Counted from the first letter of the stretch, positions 23,863 to 31,814 are shown. The stretch: 64,000 bases of DNA from Spirosoma sordidisoli (GCF_004138325.1 NZ_SBLB01000003.1:434001-498000), one strand, 5' to 3'. Numbers and translations: made by a program. Notes: generated by a model from the sequence alone, not told the origin.

Positions 23863-23878
23863 GTTGACAAAAGTTTAC
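23863..23878 (-). promoter_or_regulatory. Phage direct-repeat operator, site 12, with possible leftward promoter
   Basis: Minus strand GTAAAC-TTTT-GTCAAC, 10-bp period, just after the stop of the gene at 23882. Eleven bases on, TATCTTTTC (complement of 23843-23851) resembles the -7 box at 2219; spacing to a TTTG box is short (16 nt). Confidence 0.6.
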
Positions 23879-23881
23879 TAT

Positions 23882-24433
23882 TTAATACGGCTTACCCTCA
23901 ACCCTTGCTTCGGCTTTAAGCTGGGCGAACCACTTCTCGTCAGGGAATATGGCGTGCTGGTGCGGGAAGAAGAACAGCTCCACCCCTACTTGCTCGCGCT
24001 CAGAATGAACCGAAATCTGGTGGAGAACCCCCATGTCCGTGAGGCTGTGTAGTTCCTGATACACATCGCCATGAAACATCCCCACCACGCCAGCTACCTC
24101 CTCGCAGGTTACCATTTGTAAGCCGCCAAATGTAGCATCCCTATTCCCTGTGAGTATGCTTTTGAATACGATCTTGGCTACACCAAAGACAACGACGGCG
24201 AGGTTCTTTGAGGTTTCTCGGGCCAGGGCGTGTGGATACTGGGCCATGCCCTGTTCGGTAAGCATGATTCGCTTTACATCCTCGGGATTGACCGACTCAA
24301 ACAGGTAAACAAAGCCGAGTTTGCACACATCCTCCGGGGATACTGATGGCGTGGATGGTGATTGCTTTGGGGATGGCTCATCCGAATACGCTTTTACTGA
24401 GCCTGTGTTGACTGTCATCATATTCTGGTACAT
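23882..24433 (-). CDS. Hypothetical phage protein, possible winged-helix regulator
   Basis: 183 residues. Central part (GGLQMVTCEEVAGVVGMFHGDVYQELHSLTDMGVLHQISVHSEREQVGVELFFF) has the rhythm of a winged helix, so DNA binding is possible. N-terminal 30 residues are Ser/Pro-rich. Leader TTTTAACCAACCAATA precedes ATG 24433. No family recognised. Confidence 0.55.
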   Translation of the reverse strand: MYQNMMTVNTGSVKAYSDEPSPKQSPSTPSVSPEDVCKLGFVYLFESVNPEDVKRIMLTEQGMAQYPHALARETSKNLAVVVFGVAKIVFKSILTGNRDATFGGLQMVTCEEVAGVVGMFHGDVYQELHSLTDMGVLHQISVHSEREQVGVELFFFPHQHAIFPDEKWFAQLKAEARVEGKPY

Positions 24434-24445
24434 ATTATTGGTTGG

Positions 24446-24664
24446 TTAAAATTTACGCTCTTTGATTGCTATGTAAACGGATACCGTAATGACCAGGTCT
24501 ATAAAGACGAAGATCAGAAAAAAGAATCGCGTGACCCTGTGCCATGTGGATACATCTGGGTTCCACTGGATAAAGGAAAAGAACAGGTACGGTATCGGGA
24601 TAGACACCAGCAGGGCGGCCAGGACAATGCCGATCCGCCGTATAGTTTTCATTGTGCTATTCAT
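24446..24664 (-). CDS. Small phage membrane protein
   Basis: 72 residues (ATG 24664; ATG 24652 is a possible alternative) with two transmembrane segments (about 11-30 and 43-65) and a basic C-terminus. Leader TAACCAACCAAGCCA. Function unknown. Confidence 0.55.
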   Translation of the reverse strand: MNSTMKTIRRIGIVLAALLVSIPIPYLFFSFIQWNPDVSTWHRVTRFFFLIFVFIDLVITVSVYIAIKERKF

Positions 24665-24962
24665 TGGCTTGGTTGGTTAGTAGTTCGATTCGTTTATTGA
24701 TCGTCTCCAAATTCTTGATCACCTCATCCCGCACCATCTGCCAGGCTACCACCTCTTCCGTCTGCGCTTCCAGCAGATCAATCAGGTGCAGGTAGTGCGG
24801 CTTCTTGGTGATGGGCTTACCGTCGTCACCGTCGGGGAACAGGACCGTGTAGTAGTCACGGCCCAATACCCGTCGGTCGAGTATCCAGTGCGTTACGTCG
24901 GTCGCCCCCGGAATGTAGAGGCTGGTGCCTGGGGCGAGTTCGCTGAGTTCATCGGCGGTCAT
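24657..24962 (-). CDS. Hypothetical phage protein
   Basis: 101 residues: a beta-rich N-terminal half (GTSLYIPGATDVTHWILDRRVLGRDYYTVLFP) and a helical C-terminal half. Leader TTTAAACCAGCACACCC. No family recognised. Confidence 0.6.
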   Translation of the reverse strand: MTADELSELAPGTSLYIPGATDVTHWILDRRVLGRDYYTVLFPDGDDGKPITKKPHYLHLIDLLEAQTEEVVAWQMVRDEVIKNLETINKRIELLTNQANE

Positions 24963-24980
24963 GGGTGTGCTGGTTTAAAC

Positions 24981-25274
24981 TTATCCTCTGTCTACTGGAT
25001 ACATCTCATGCTCTTTGGCAATTCTGTCTACATCCGGATGGACACAGATGGTAAAGAGTTCGCCGTCCACCGAATGAGTTTGCCGCTGGTACATATCCCC
25101 TGGCAGTATCCTGCCCTTATTATGGCGCAGAAACTTTACCAGTAGTCGCCGGTCGGCGAACGAAACAAACTCAAACGCCTCTGGTGGGCATAAAGAAACC
25201 CACTCGCAGGCGTTGCAAGGGTATTCCTTACGCGCCTTCTGGGTGCTGGTGTACGCTAATCGTGCTGTCGTCAT
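24981..25274 (-). CDS. Hypothetical phage protein with Cys cluster
   Basis: 97 residues from ATG 25274, two bases after the upstream stop. Cys in the pattern PCNACEWVSLCPPE suggest a metal-binding knuckle. No family recognised. Confidence 0.55.
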   Translation of the reverse strand: MTTARLAYTSTQKARKEYPCNACEWVSLCPPEAFEFVSFADRRLLVKFLRHNKGRILPGDMYQRQTHSVDGELFTICVHPDVDRIAKEHEMYPVDRG

Positions 25275-25276
25275 GG

Positions 25277-25660
25277 CTATGTCTGGATTATGTTGGCTTT
25301 GATACCCACCCACTCCCAGCCGAATCGGGCCAGCACGTAGATGGTAGATACCCCCGACTGACGGGTGGGGCGTATGAATACGCGGTGGTCTTTTGGATTA
25401 TGCTGCGCGAACAGGTTGTTGACTCGGAAGAACTGACGGCTTCTCCATTTGTCGTTGTTGGAGTTCCATAGCATTTGCATCAGCAGCTCCTGCCCTGCCG
25501 TAATCAGGCTACCATCATCATCGCGCTCGGCTTTCCAAAGGGCGGTGTGCAGTATGTTGGTGCGAACCAGACTCACCGGCTCGTCACCCTCGCTAGACCA
25601 AGTCAACACTGGACCCAGCAGGATCACCCGAAGTTGGGATTCAAATAGATTCGCGTTCAT
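25277..25660 (-). CDS. Hypothetical phage protein
   Basis: 127 residues, rich in aromatic residues and Arg, overlapping the upstream gene by 20 nt. No family recognised. Confidence 0.55.
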   Translation of the reverse strand: MNANLFESQLRVILLGPVLTWSSEGDEPVSLVRTNILHTALWKAERDDDGSLITAGQELLMQMLWNSNNDKWRSRQFFRVNNLFAQHNPKDHRVFIRPTRQSGVSTIYVLARFGWEWVGIKANIIQT

Positions 25661-26555
25661 AGATAGTTTGACAGGTGCTTATTGTTCTGTCCCGGACGAA
25701 GCTGTCGCGCAGGTAGCTGGGCAGGTCGCTGACGATACGCTCGTAGTTCTCATGCCCTACAGCGGCCAGCACGTAGGCTTCGTGAACCCGGTTGATCTTC
25801 TCCACGATGGAAACCAGGTCGGCATGAAAGGCTTTGATGTCCAGCCCCTCGTTATGGACCCATTCTTCCAGGCTGCGCTCCGTCGATGAGATGCGCAGGC
25901 GGGCCAGCACGTCGAAGAAGGTGGTGTGGTTCAGCCCCTTGCTCACCTGCTTCTTCTCTGCATCGGGCATGGTGTTGAGATTGAACAATGTACCTGACAG
26001 CTGGTTGCGCAGCGCAATCTTTGGGTTACTCTGGATGTCGCTGACCCGCCGTTTAAACTGCACCCCTCTGCACTGGCGGTAGAGTTCGACCACTTCGTCC
26101 TGCTTTTCGGCCCGCTGCAGCCGGCTGGTCCGGAAGCTGTGGGCCGGGTAGTTGGATGGAAAGCCACCCACATACACACCCAGCGAGACGGGGTAGTAGC
26201 TGCGCTGAACGAACGAGGCTATACGTTTTGCGATCAACCCCTCACTGCTGACGTAGTAGCCCCGCACCATCAAGAGGGCTCGGGACGTAAACAGCACAGC
26301 GTAGTAGGCCTGGGGGAACGTCCAGTGCAGGGACGATTTCAGGTACTGATCGTCGTTGACAACGGGCGTGATGCGCAGGGCGTACTCGGCTGACCAGCCA
26401 TTGAGCAGCAGCTTACCCAAGTCTCTGAGTTGCTGGGGTCCGAAGGGGTCGGGATACGAAAAGGTGCGGGGTTCCCACGGGTGGGCCTGCCGGTTGTCTA
26501 CCTGATTCAGATAGTGCGCCCAGTCGGCGAAGAGATTCAATTTGACGGTGCTCAT
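25641..26555 (-). CDS. Large unknown early phage protein
   Basis: 304 residues, one of the larger unassigned proteins here. Residues about 35-115 are helical with a small Cys-free core (LLNGWSAEYALRITPVVNDDQYLKSSLHWTFPQAYYAVLFTSRALLMVRG) that loosely recalls HEPN-like bundles; residues about 160-260 are charged helices. It starts on the ATGA overlap with the upstream gene and lies two genes from the Rad52-type protein. Function not recognised. Confidence 0.6.
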   Translation of the reverse strand: MSTVKLNLFADWAHYLNQVDNRQAHPWEPRTFSYPDPFGPQQLRDLGKLLLNGWSAEYALRITPVVNDDQYLKSSLHWTFPQAYYAVLFTSRALLMVRGYYVSSEGLIAKRIASFVQRSYYPVSLGVYVGGFPSNYPAHSFRTSRLQRAEKQDEVVELYRQCRGVQFKRRVSDIQSNPKIALRNQLSGTLFNLNTMPDAEKKQVSKGLNHTTFFDVLARLRISSTERSLEEWVHNEGLDIKAFHADLVSIVEKINRVHEAYVLAAVGHENYERIVSDLPSYLRDSFVRDRTISTCQTIYERESI

Positions 26556-26878
26556 GGGGTGACGCTGTCTAAGATGCTGTTGATGGTACGCAGGGATTCT
26601 AATGGCAACTGATTGGTCCGGCCCCGTTGAGTGGCTTTGTTTGCAATGGCCGAGGTCAATGTGTTTCTCTCTGCCTCATCGTAGTAGGCCTGCTCCGTGG
26701 TGTAGATGCGGTACGTGGCCGAGTACTTGGTGACCTGATACAGTGTGTCGATGTAAAACTTGACCAGCCGACTGCCGATGGTCAGCGTGATATACTTGGG
26801 GCCGACGTTGTCAATGGGGATGGCCTTGAGTCCGTCCTTGACAATGCCCGATACAAATACGATGTCTCCCTTTTTCAT
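26552..26878 (-). CDS. Hypothetical phage protein, beta-barrel-like N-terminus
   Basis: 108 residues. The first 50 (KGDIVFVSGIVKDGLKAIPIDNVGPKYITLTIGSRLVKFYIDTLYQV) look like a small SH3/KOW-like barrel; the rest is helical. Overlaps both neighbours by ATGA. No family recognised. Confidence 0.55.
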   Translation of the reverse strand: MKKGDIVFVSGIVKDGLKAIPIDNVGPKYITLTIGSRLVKFYIDTLYQVTKYSATYRIYTTEQAYYDEAERNTLTSAIANKATQRGRTNQLPLESLRTINSILDSVTP

Positions 26879-27375
26879 TTTGGTTGTTGTTTGGCGTGTT
26901 CTTCTTTGAGTACGACTACTTCGCGCACGGTGCCGCCGGCATTGATCTTATCAACCATCTTGTCCAGCAGCGGCATGGCCCAGTTTGGAATGTATTTGTC
27001 TTTGGTTTCTATGAATACTTTCGGAAAGTCATAGAGGCCACGACCCAGCCCGAACTGCACGGCGCATCGCTTCATGGCATCGCTGATACCACCCTTGATG
27101 GGCTCGATCCCGGTGCGGCTGGCACCATCCGTCTTGCGGACGATCTCGCCACCATCCAGCACGACGCTGATGGTACACAGGAAGCCCCCGTCTACCTCTT
27201 TGATTTCATTGTGCCAGCGTTCCCATCCGAACTGATCATCGAAGCGTTGCATCACACATCGGTTCGTGATGTAAGGGACGACGATAATCTTCTGGGCATC
27301 TTTGGTCTGGCTCTGCACCCGCCATTCAATTTCTGTTGACGTGATCGGTGCTGACAATACATTTAGTTCTTTCAT
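26875..27375 (-). CDS. Rad52/22-type single-strand annealing protein
   Basis: 166 residues. The family pattern is clear: IEWRVQSQTKDAQKIIVVPYITNRCVMQRFDDQFGWERWHNEIKEVDGGFLCTISVVL, then KGGISDAMKRCAVQFGLGRGLYDFPKVFIE (about 93-122), matching the SDAxKRAAVxFGxGRxLY signature of Rad52/Sak-like proteins. It anneals complementary single strands during phage recombination. No partner exonuclease is recognised nearby, though DUF1064 and HNH genes are in the same operon. Confidence 0.85.
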   Translation of the reverse strand: MKELNVLSAPITSTEIEWRVQSQTKDAQKIIVVPYITNRCVMQRFDDQFGWERWHNEIKEVDGGFLCTISVVLDGGEIVRKTDGASRTGIEPIKGGISDAMKRCAVQFGLGRGLYDFPKVFIETKDKYIPNWAMPLLDKMVDKINAGGTVREVVVLKEEHAKQQPK

Positions 27376-28019
27376 TACTGGATTGGCTTTCGGTTTAACG
27401 TTAGGGTTGTTGATACGAACTCTTTCATCTGGCAGATCGCGTAGTCTGTGTTGACAGAACCTTTCTTCTCTATCCAGGATACAGCCTTGTCGTACTCCCG
27501 GAACACCTGATTGATAACCCGGTTGACGGGCAGCACCATGACGAAGTAGGCTTCCAGCGCAGGCTTTTCGGCTGGCTCCTCTATAGGCGTATCCGGCTGG
27601 GCTTGTGGCGACTCAGCAACGGGCTCGACAGGCGGTGTCTCGGCAGCATCTGCCGGCAGGGTCAGATTCTTTTTAATTACATGACGCTCATTAATAGCCA
27701 GCAGGTGATTGTTGACTACCAACCGGAGAACCTGCGGGGTCAGCCGGTCAAGCTCTCTGGTTCGCATGTACAGGAATGTGCCGCCCTTTATCTTTCGCCG
27801 GATGATCCACTTGCGTTCGGCCATCACCCGAAGGGTTGACTTCGAGACGCCATAGATTTCGTGAACCACATCTATCGGCAGGGATACCCACTCACCTTTG
27901 GCGAGCTGTGATTTAATGTCGGCCAGGAAACTCGAATAGTTTGCCAGCGACCGTTCGTTTCTGTGCTGTCTATCTTGGGTATGCAGGGTTTCGGTCGGGG
28001 CTATGGTTTGTGCTTCCAT
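27375..28019 (-). CDS. Hypothetical phage protein with helix-turn-helix region
   Basis: 214 residues. Residues about 45-95 (VSLPIDVVHEIYGVSKSTLRVMAERKWIIRRKIKGGTFLYMRTRELDRL) resemble an excisionase/MerR-like winged helix. A Pro/Glu-rich linker (about 125-158) leads to a small C-terminal domain. Start overlaps the previous frame by TAATG. DNA binding is likely but the target is unknown. Confidence 0.6.
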   Translation of the reverse strand: MEAQTIAPTETLHTQDRQHRNERSLANYSSFLADIKSQLAKGEWVSLPIDVVHEIYGVSKSTLRVMAERKWIIRRKIKGGTFLYMRTRELDRLTPQVLRLVVNNHLLAINERHVIKKNLTLPADAAETPPVEPVAESPQAQPDTPIEEPAEKPALEAYFVMVLPVNRVINQVFREYDKAVSWIEKKGSVNTDYAICQMKEFVSTTLTLNRKPIQ

Positions 28020-28021
28020 GA

Positions 28022-28558
28022 TCAGGGGGTTTGTGGTTGAGAAACTTGCTCGTTGATAGCGGCCAGCAACGCGAAGACGGCGGCCATCTCTGGGTTGCGG
28101 AAGGCGTGGTTGAGGTAATCGCGGGGGTTGTCGTAGTGGTAGTGGTTGGCTTTGATGTGGGCTTTACACCCAGCCTCAGTGAAGAAGGCGTTCTGATACT
28201 TGTGCTTGATTGAATACGAATCCCGCAGACAACCCACCTTTTCCAGCCACTCTTCACTGTCGGATTCGTACACCGACCATCCAGTTCTCAAGTCTTTATA
28301 CCAGTCGGGCCGCTTGACGCCATTCTCTTTGGCCAGCTTAGCCACTGTCTTATGGTCGAAAGGGCCAACTTCCGTATGATCATCAAGGCTTACGATCACC
28401 TGATGGTCGCCGTTCAGGTTGGGCACCCAAACCTTTTCGTCGGTCTGTATCTGGAACAGATAGGGCGTGGCTGTGCCCCTGTTGCTCTGCGTGGCGACCG
28501 CCTGGGCGATCTCTTTGAGCGTGTCGAACAACTCATCACTTACCTGTATCGTTTTCAT
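28022..28558 (-). CDS. Hypothetical phage protein
   Basis: 178 residues from ATG 28558; an operator repeat ends 4 nt before it. N-terminal KTIQVSDELFDTLKEIAQAVATQSNRGTATPYLFQIQTDEKVWVP looks like a compact alpha/beta unit; later Cys/His residues (VGCLRDSYSIKHKYQNAFFTEAGCKAHIKANHYHY) could bind metal. No family recognised. Confidence 0.6.
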   Translation of the reverse strand: MKTIQVSDELFDTLKEIAQAVATQSNRGTATPYLFQIQTDEKVWVPNLNGDHQVIVSLDDHTEVGPFDHKTVAKLAKENGVKRPDWYKDLRTGWSVYESDSEEWLEKVGCLRDSYSIKHKYQNAFFTEAGCKAHIKANHYHYDNPRDYLNHAFRNPEMAAVFALLAAINEQVSQPQTP

Positions 28559-28562
28559 AGTA

Positions 28563-28578
28563 GTTGATATAGGTTGAC
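28563..28578 (-). promoter_or_regulatory. Phage direct-repeat operator, site 13
   Basis: Minus strand GTCAAC-CTAT-ATCAAC, 10-bp period, touching the stop codon of the gene ending at 28578 and 4 nt before the next ATG. Confidence 0.65.
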
Positions 28579-29192
28579 TACATCTCAATAAGATCGCCGA
28601 TACTTCTGGGCTCCCCGTACTGCTGGGTCAGCCGCTGCAGGTACGCCACGTAGTAGTCGGCGTCGATCTGCTCGTCGTCCAGCCACCGGCTACCCAGACT
28701 AAGCAGCCGCTGCATCTGCAGACTACAGCGCAGCAGGTCACCGTGCAGGGGCGCATCATCCTGATCCAGCCAGTTGGATACCGCTGCCGTGTAGTTATGT
28801 TGGGCCACCTGAATCATGGCGCACAGCCGGCGGGTGCGCTCCATCCAGACTCGGTACGCTTTCTGCTGACAATCAATGAAGTGGATCGTGAAGCCCAACT
28901 GATCGCAGGTGTTGACCTTGCCGGCGTCACCCATCAGCAGCAGACAGCAGATGCCATCGGGATGGGTCAGGTGGATCAGGGCGTTCATGCAGTCGATAGC
29001 CGTCATGGACGCATCCATGTAGCGGGGCGTGTCGGCGAAGTCTACGATAGCCGTCAGGAGTGGGTCGTCGGCCATATGCAGATCACCGTAGAGGGTTTCG
29101 GTCTGCTGCCACAGGGCTGTGGCCAGGGCGTAGGCAGGGGCAGGCCAGGCAGACGGGCTTCCGTAAGAGAGGGTTGCCAAAAGTTGACGCAT
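28578..29192 (-). CDS. Hypothetical phage protein
   Basis: 204 residues, largely helical, Cys- and Met-containing. Its first codons hold an operator repeat (29173-29188). Leader CTTTAAACATTCC precedes ATG. No family recognised. Confidence 0.6.
   Translation of the reverse strand: MRQLLATLSYGSPSAWPAPAYALATALWQQTETLYGDLHMADDPLLTAIVDFADTPRYMDASMTAIDCMNALIHLTHPDGICCLLLMGDAGKVNTCDQLGFTIHFIDCQQKAYRVWMERTRRLCAMIQVAQHNYTAAVSNWLDQDDAPLHGDLLRCSLQMQRLLSLGSRWLDDEQIDADYYVAYLQRLTQQYGEPRSIGDLIEM
29173..29188 (-). promoter_or_regulatory. Phage direct-repeat operator, site 14
   Basis: Minus strand GTCAAC-TTTT-GGCAAC, 10-bp period, in codons 2-7 of the gene starting at 29192. Confidence 0.6.
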
Positions 29193-29204
29193 GGAAAGGA
29201 ATGT

Positions 29205-30260
29205 TTAAAGGGTTAATACTCTAGGTTTAATTGCGTGATCAATCGGGCCCAGGGTTTTCAGTATCCGGGCGTCGGCCATGTCTACATAGGCCTGCTTGAG
29301 ATCGAAGCCAATGTAATTTCGCTTGGTCAGCCGGGCGGCAATCGCCGTGCTGCCGCTTCCCATAAAGGGGTCTACCACTACACCGCCCGCAGGACATCCC
29401 GCCATAATACAGGGCTTGATCAATTCTACCGGGAAGACAGCGAAGTGAGCATCAGCAAATCCTTTCGTGGATACAGACCACACCGAACGCCTGTTGCGTT
29501 TTTCATAGGCAACATCAGATATTTTAAGCAGACCCGATTTTGTTCTGTGTTCTTCCGTATCTAATTGCTCATGGACAGAGACATACTTGTGACTCTTATT
29601 GCCAGAGGCTCGGGGCTTGACACTGGCCCGGCCCAGTTGATGGATGCCTGTTTTACCCGTGTGAAACACAGAGCCGTTCGCCCCTACCACCGCCGGCTCT
29701 TTGATAGCTTCATGGTCGAAGTAATACTTAGCTGACTTTGACAGCAGGAAGATGTACTCATGGGCTTTCGTGCAACGGTCGGTCACCGACTCAGGCATCG
29801 GGTTCTTTTTGTGCCACACAATATCCTGTCTGACCCACCACCCGTCATCCTGCAGGGCTATCGCCAGCCGGTGTGGAATCATCATCAGGTCTTTTGGTTT
29901 GAGTCCGGTGTATCGTTTATTGCGTCCGATGGGAGAGTCATGTAGAGCTTTGGCATGTTTCCCTCCTGTGTGTCCACCCCACTTGCCATCGTTGGCATAG
30001 GAGTCGCCGATGTTTATCCAGCACGTCCCTGTCTTCTTGAGTACGCGCCGGGCTTCCCGGAATACATCAACCATCCGGGCGATATACTGGGCCGGCGACT
30101 CTTCAAGGCCGATCTCCATGTGCTTATCGGGGTCGTCATCATCCAAGTACGAGCGCAGTCCGAAGTAGGGTGGCGAGGTGACGATGCAGTCAACGCTATT
30201 GTCTGGCAGCATAGCGAACCCAGCCTTTGCATCTACTTTATGAATAATATTTATCTGCAT
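29205..30260 (-). CDS. Beta-class DNA methyltransferase (N4-C or N6-A)
   Basis: 351 residues. Catalytic motif IV TSPPY (28-32) comes first and the AdoMet-binding motif I DPFMGSGST (297-305) near the C-terminus, the order of beta-class amino-methyltransferases. TSPPY occurs in N4-cytosine and in some N6-adenine enzymes, so the base is open. No restriction endonuclease gene is beside it, so it probably protects phage DNA or regulates, and is not half of a restriction system. Start overlaps the upstream stop by TAATG. Confidence 0.92.
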   Translation of the reverse strand: MQINIIHKVDAKAGFAMLPDNSVDCIVTSPPYFGLRSYLDDDDPDKHMEIGLEESPAQYIARMVDVFREARRVLKKTGTCWINIGDSYANDGKWGGHTGGKHAKALHDSPIGRNKRYTGLKPKDLMMIPHRLAIALQDDGWWVRQDIVWHKKNPMPESVTDRCTKAHEYIFLLSKSAKYYFDHEAIKEPAVVGANGSVFHTGKTGIHQLGRASVKPRASGNKSHKYVSVHEQLDTEEHRTKSGLLKISDVAYEKRNRRSVWSVSTKGFADAHFAVFPVELIKPCIMAGCPAGGVVVDPFMGSGSTAIAARLTKRNYIGFDLKQAYVDMADARILKTLGPIDHAIKPRVLTL

Positions 30261-30658
30261 TACTGAAAGTGCATGAGATAGCGTTCGGTGTCCAGGATGT
30301 CGCGGTCGTTGGTGTCCTTCTCCTCGGCCCCTATGTGGGCGTGGATGATCAGGTGAGCAACCCGCCGGGCGGCTTCGTCAACGGTCAGGTTAGTGGGCAG
30401 GCAGATGGGGGCTTCCTGGTCTACCTCAATCTCGCCGTACTCAATATCCCCGTCGTCGTCTACGCCGGTCGGGTAGCCATACGTGGTGCCGTGGATACGG
30501 TAGCGGACAAACAACCCGAAGGGTGATCGGGTGAAGTCAAGGCGAGTCACCTGCAGGTTAGTGAGGTTAACTTGTCTGGCCTTTGCTTCGATCTGATCCA
30601 GCAGACCAGCATCGAAGAGGGCGGTATCAACCGCATCCTCAAAAAAAGTAGATACCAT
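30260..30658 (-). CDS. Hypothetical phage protein
   Basis: 132 residues with an acidic middle (VDDDGDIEYGEIEVDQE) and a His-containing helix near the end (VAHLIIHAHIGAEE). No family recognised. Coupled to the methyltransferase by TAATG. Confidence 0.55.
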   Translation of the reverse strand: MVSTFFEDAVDTALFDAGLLDQIEAKARQVNLTNLQVTRLDFTRSPFGLFVRYRIHGTTYGYPTGVDDDGDIEYGEIEVDQEAPICLPTNLTVDEAARRVAHLIIHAHIGAEEKDTNDRDILDTERYLMHFQ

Positions 30659-30871
30659 TTAATTAATTTTTTGATTGAGAGAATCTATAAGTTTATCGGC
30701 CAGTCTCACGGCGTCCGCAGTAAATGCCTCGAACTCTATGTGTGCGTGTTCCGGGTTGGCTAGTAGCCCCTGCAGGGCTGCGGCTGCGAAGTACTCTCGC
30801 TTGGTCAGGCCGCCATAGGTTTGTGTGTTGACACGGACAGGTGTAACGAGATCGTTTCTTGTAGTCTTCAT
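30659..30871 (-). CDS. Small hypothetical phage protein
   Basis: 70 residues from ATG 30871. Mainly helical (LTKREYFAAAALQGLLANPEHAHIEFEAFTADAVRLADKLIDSL), a pattern often seen in small phage genes of unknown use. An operator repeat ends 7 nt before the ATG. Confidence 0.6.
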   Translation of the reverse strand: MKTTRNDLVTPVRVNTQTYGGLTKREYFAAAALQGLLANPEHAHIEFEAFTADAVRLADKLIDSLNQKIN

Positions 30872-30878
30872 TGTGCGG

Positions 30879-30894
30879 GTTGATTTAAGTTGAC
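30879..30894 (-). promoter_or_regulatory. Phage direct-repeat operator, site 15
   Basis: Minus strand GTCAAC-TTAA-ATCAAC, 10-bp period, filling the gap between the stop at 30897 and the ATG at 30871. Confidence 0.65.
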
Positions 30895-30896
30895 GA

Positions 30897-31181
30897 TTAC
30901 TTTTTATTGATGCGGGATTTGCTGGCGACATAATCCAGGGCGTCGCCCCATTTGATACGCACGATCTTGGCCCCCTCTTCGTAGCGGGGCAGGGGCCACC
31001 GCCGGACCACCGGCTCGGACAGACTCATCCGTCTGGCGAGTTCATCCAGGGTGATCCAACGCTCCCGGCTCTGGGCTTCGATCAGCTTCTGGTTGTACTC
31101 GGCAATGATGCGGTCAACCGACGCCCCCAGCATCGCTTCCGCCTGCTGGGGGCTTAATACGATCAGGCTATTGCTGTTCAT
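30897..31181 (-). CDS. Small DNA-binding protein (excisionase-like HTH)
   Basis: 94 residues from ATG 31181 (14-nt overlap with the upstream gene). C-terminal part RWITLDELARRMSLSEPVVRRWPLPRYEEGAKIVRIKWGDALDYVASKS is a MerR/excisionase-type winged helix. It may be a regulator or excisionase; no integrase is in the window to support the latter. Confidence 0.65.
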   Translation of the reverse strand: MNSNSLIVLSPQQAEAMLGASVDRIIAEYNQKLIEAQSRERWITLDELARRMSLSEPVVRRWPLPRYEEGAKIVRIKWGDALDYVASKSRINKK

Positions 31182-31458
31182 GGCACACGGGTAGGATGCC
31201 CTGGCTGGCAGCCAGCTGACCAATGACAGCGAATATCTCAATGTGGACCTGGCTGATGAGGTCAGCGACGTGGTCCATCTCCCGCAGCAGCTCGGCGTGG
31301 TAGGCGGGATCGTGAAGGTTCTTCTCGGCGGTGCATAGCAGCTCCCGCTGGTAGGCCTGCAGGGCCAGTAAGACCAGCTCAGTCTGGCTGCTGGTGGCCG
31401 GGCCACGGACAATGGAAAGCGATAGGTTGATGGATGGAAACGGGTTTGTGGCGTTCAT
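31168..31458 (-). CDS. Hypothetical early phage protein
   Basis: 96 residues, helical (LVLLALQAYQRELLCTAEKNLHDPAYHAELLREMDHVADLISQ). Second gene of the leftward block after the Cro-like gene; an operator repeat lies 17 nt before its ATG. No family recognised. Confidence 0.6.
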   Translation of the reverse strand: MNATNPFPSINLSLSIVRGPATSSQTELVLLALQAYQRELLCTAEKNLHDPAYHAELLREMDHVADLISQVHIEIFAVIGQLAASQGILPVCHEQQ

Positions 31459-31469
31459 AGAGTACAGGA

Positions 31470-31742
31470 TTATAGGTTGACAGAAGTTGACTGCGGACTT
31501 ATTTTTTTTAGCCGTGAGAGTCTAAGCGAAACCTCGTTGGCTTCTACTGTCTCTAATAGGAGAAGACCGTCATATATTTTTTTAACGGTGTCGTCTTTCG
31601 CCGGCTCACCATTTAAGGTGCGATGGATGGTTTTTCTGGTGACTTTTCCCAGCCGGGACACGCCAGTAATACCCCGTCTGGTCTTGCCCAGACGCACCTT
31701 GAGCCGGTCAATCTCCTCGGCGGGTAGGGGGATGCCTTTCAT
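31470..31742 (-). CDS. Cro-like small regulator
   Basis: 90 residues with a helix-turn-helix (TGVSRLGKVTRKTIHRTLNGEPAKDDTVKKIYDGLLLLE, about 26-64). First gene of the leftward early block, divergent from the repressor across a 107-nt control region. By position it is the Cro counterpart; an operator repeat is encoded in its last codons (31476-31491). Confidence 0.7.
   Translation of the reverse strand: MKGIPLPAEEIDRLKVRLGKTRRGITGVSRLGKVTRKTIHRTLNGEPAKDDTVKKIYDGLLLLETVEANEVSLRLSRLKKISPQSTSVNL
31476..31491 (-). promoter_or_regulatory. Phage direct-repeat operator, site 16
   Basis: Minus strand GTCAAC-TTCT-GTCAAC, perfect units, 10-bp period; ends 17 nt before the ATG at 31458 and overlaps the 3' end of the Cro-like gene. 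Confidence 0.7.
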
Positions 31743-31790
31743 ATATTCTGGATTGGTGTTTACTTTGCCGCTTACTCAAACGGATACTCA

Positions 31791-31814
31791 AATGTAACAT
31801 TTAATTATTACATT
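31791..31814. promoter_or_regulatory. Inverted-repeat operator in the switch region
   Basis: AATGTAA (31791-31797) and TTACATT (31808-31814), a perfect 7-bp dyad with a 10-nt spacer, in the A/T-rich gap between the divergent cro-like and repressor genes. Distinct from the GTCAAC repeat; a likely site for Cro-like or repressor dimers. Confidence 0.55.

Noticed and set aside
29205-30260. Restriction-modification system
   Set aside because: Only the methyltransferase is recognised; neighbours show no endonuclease or specificity subunit.
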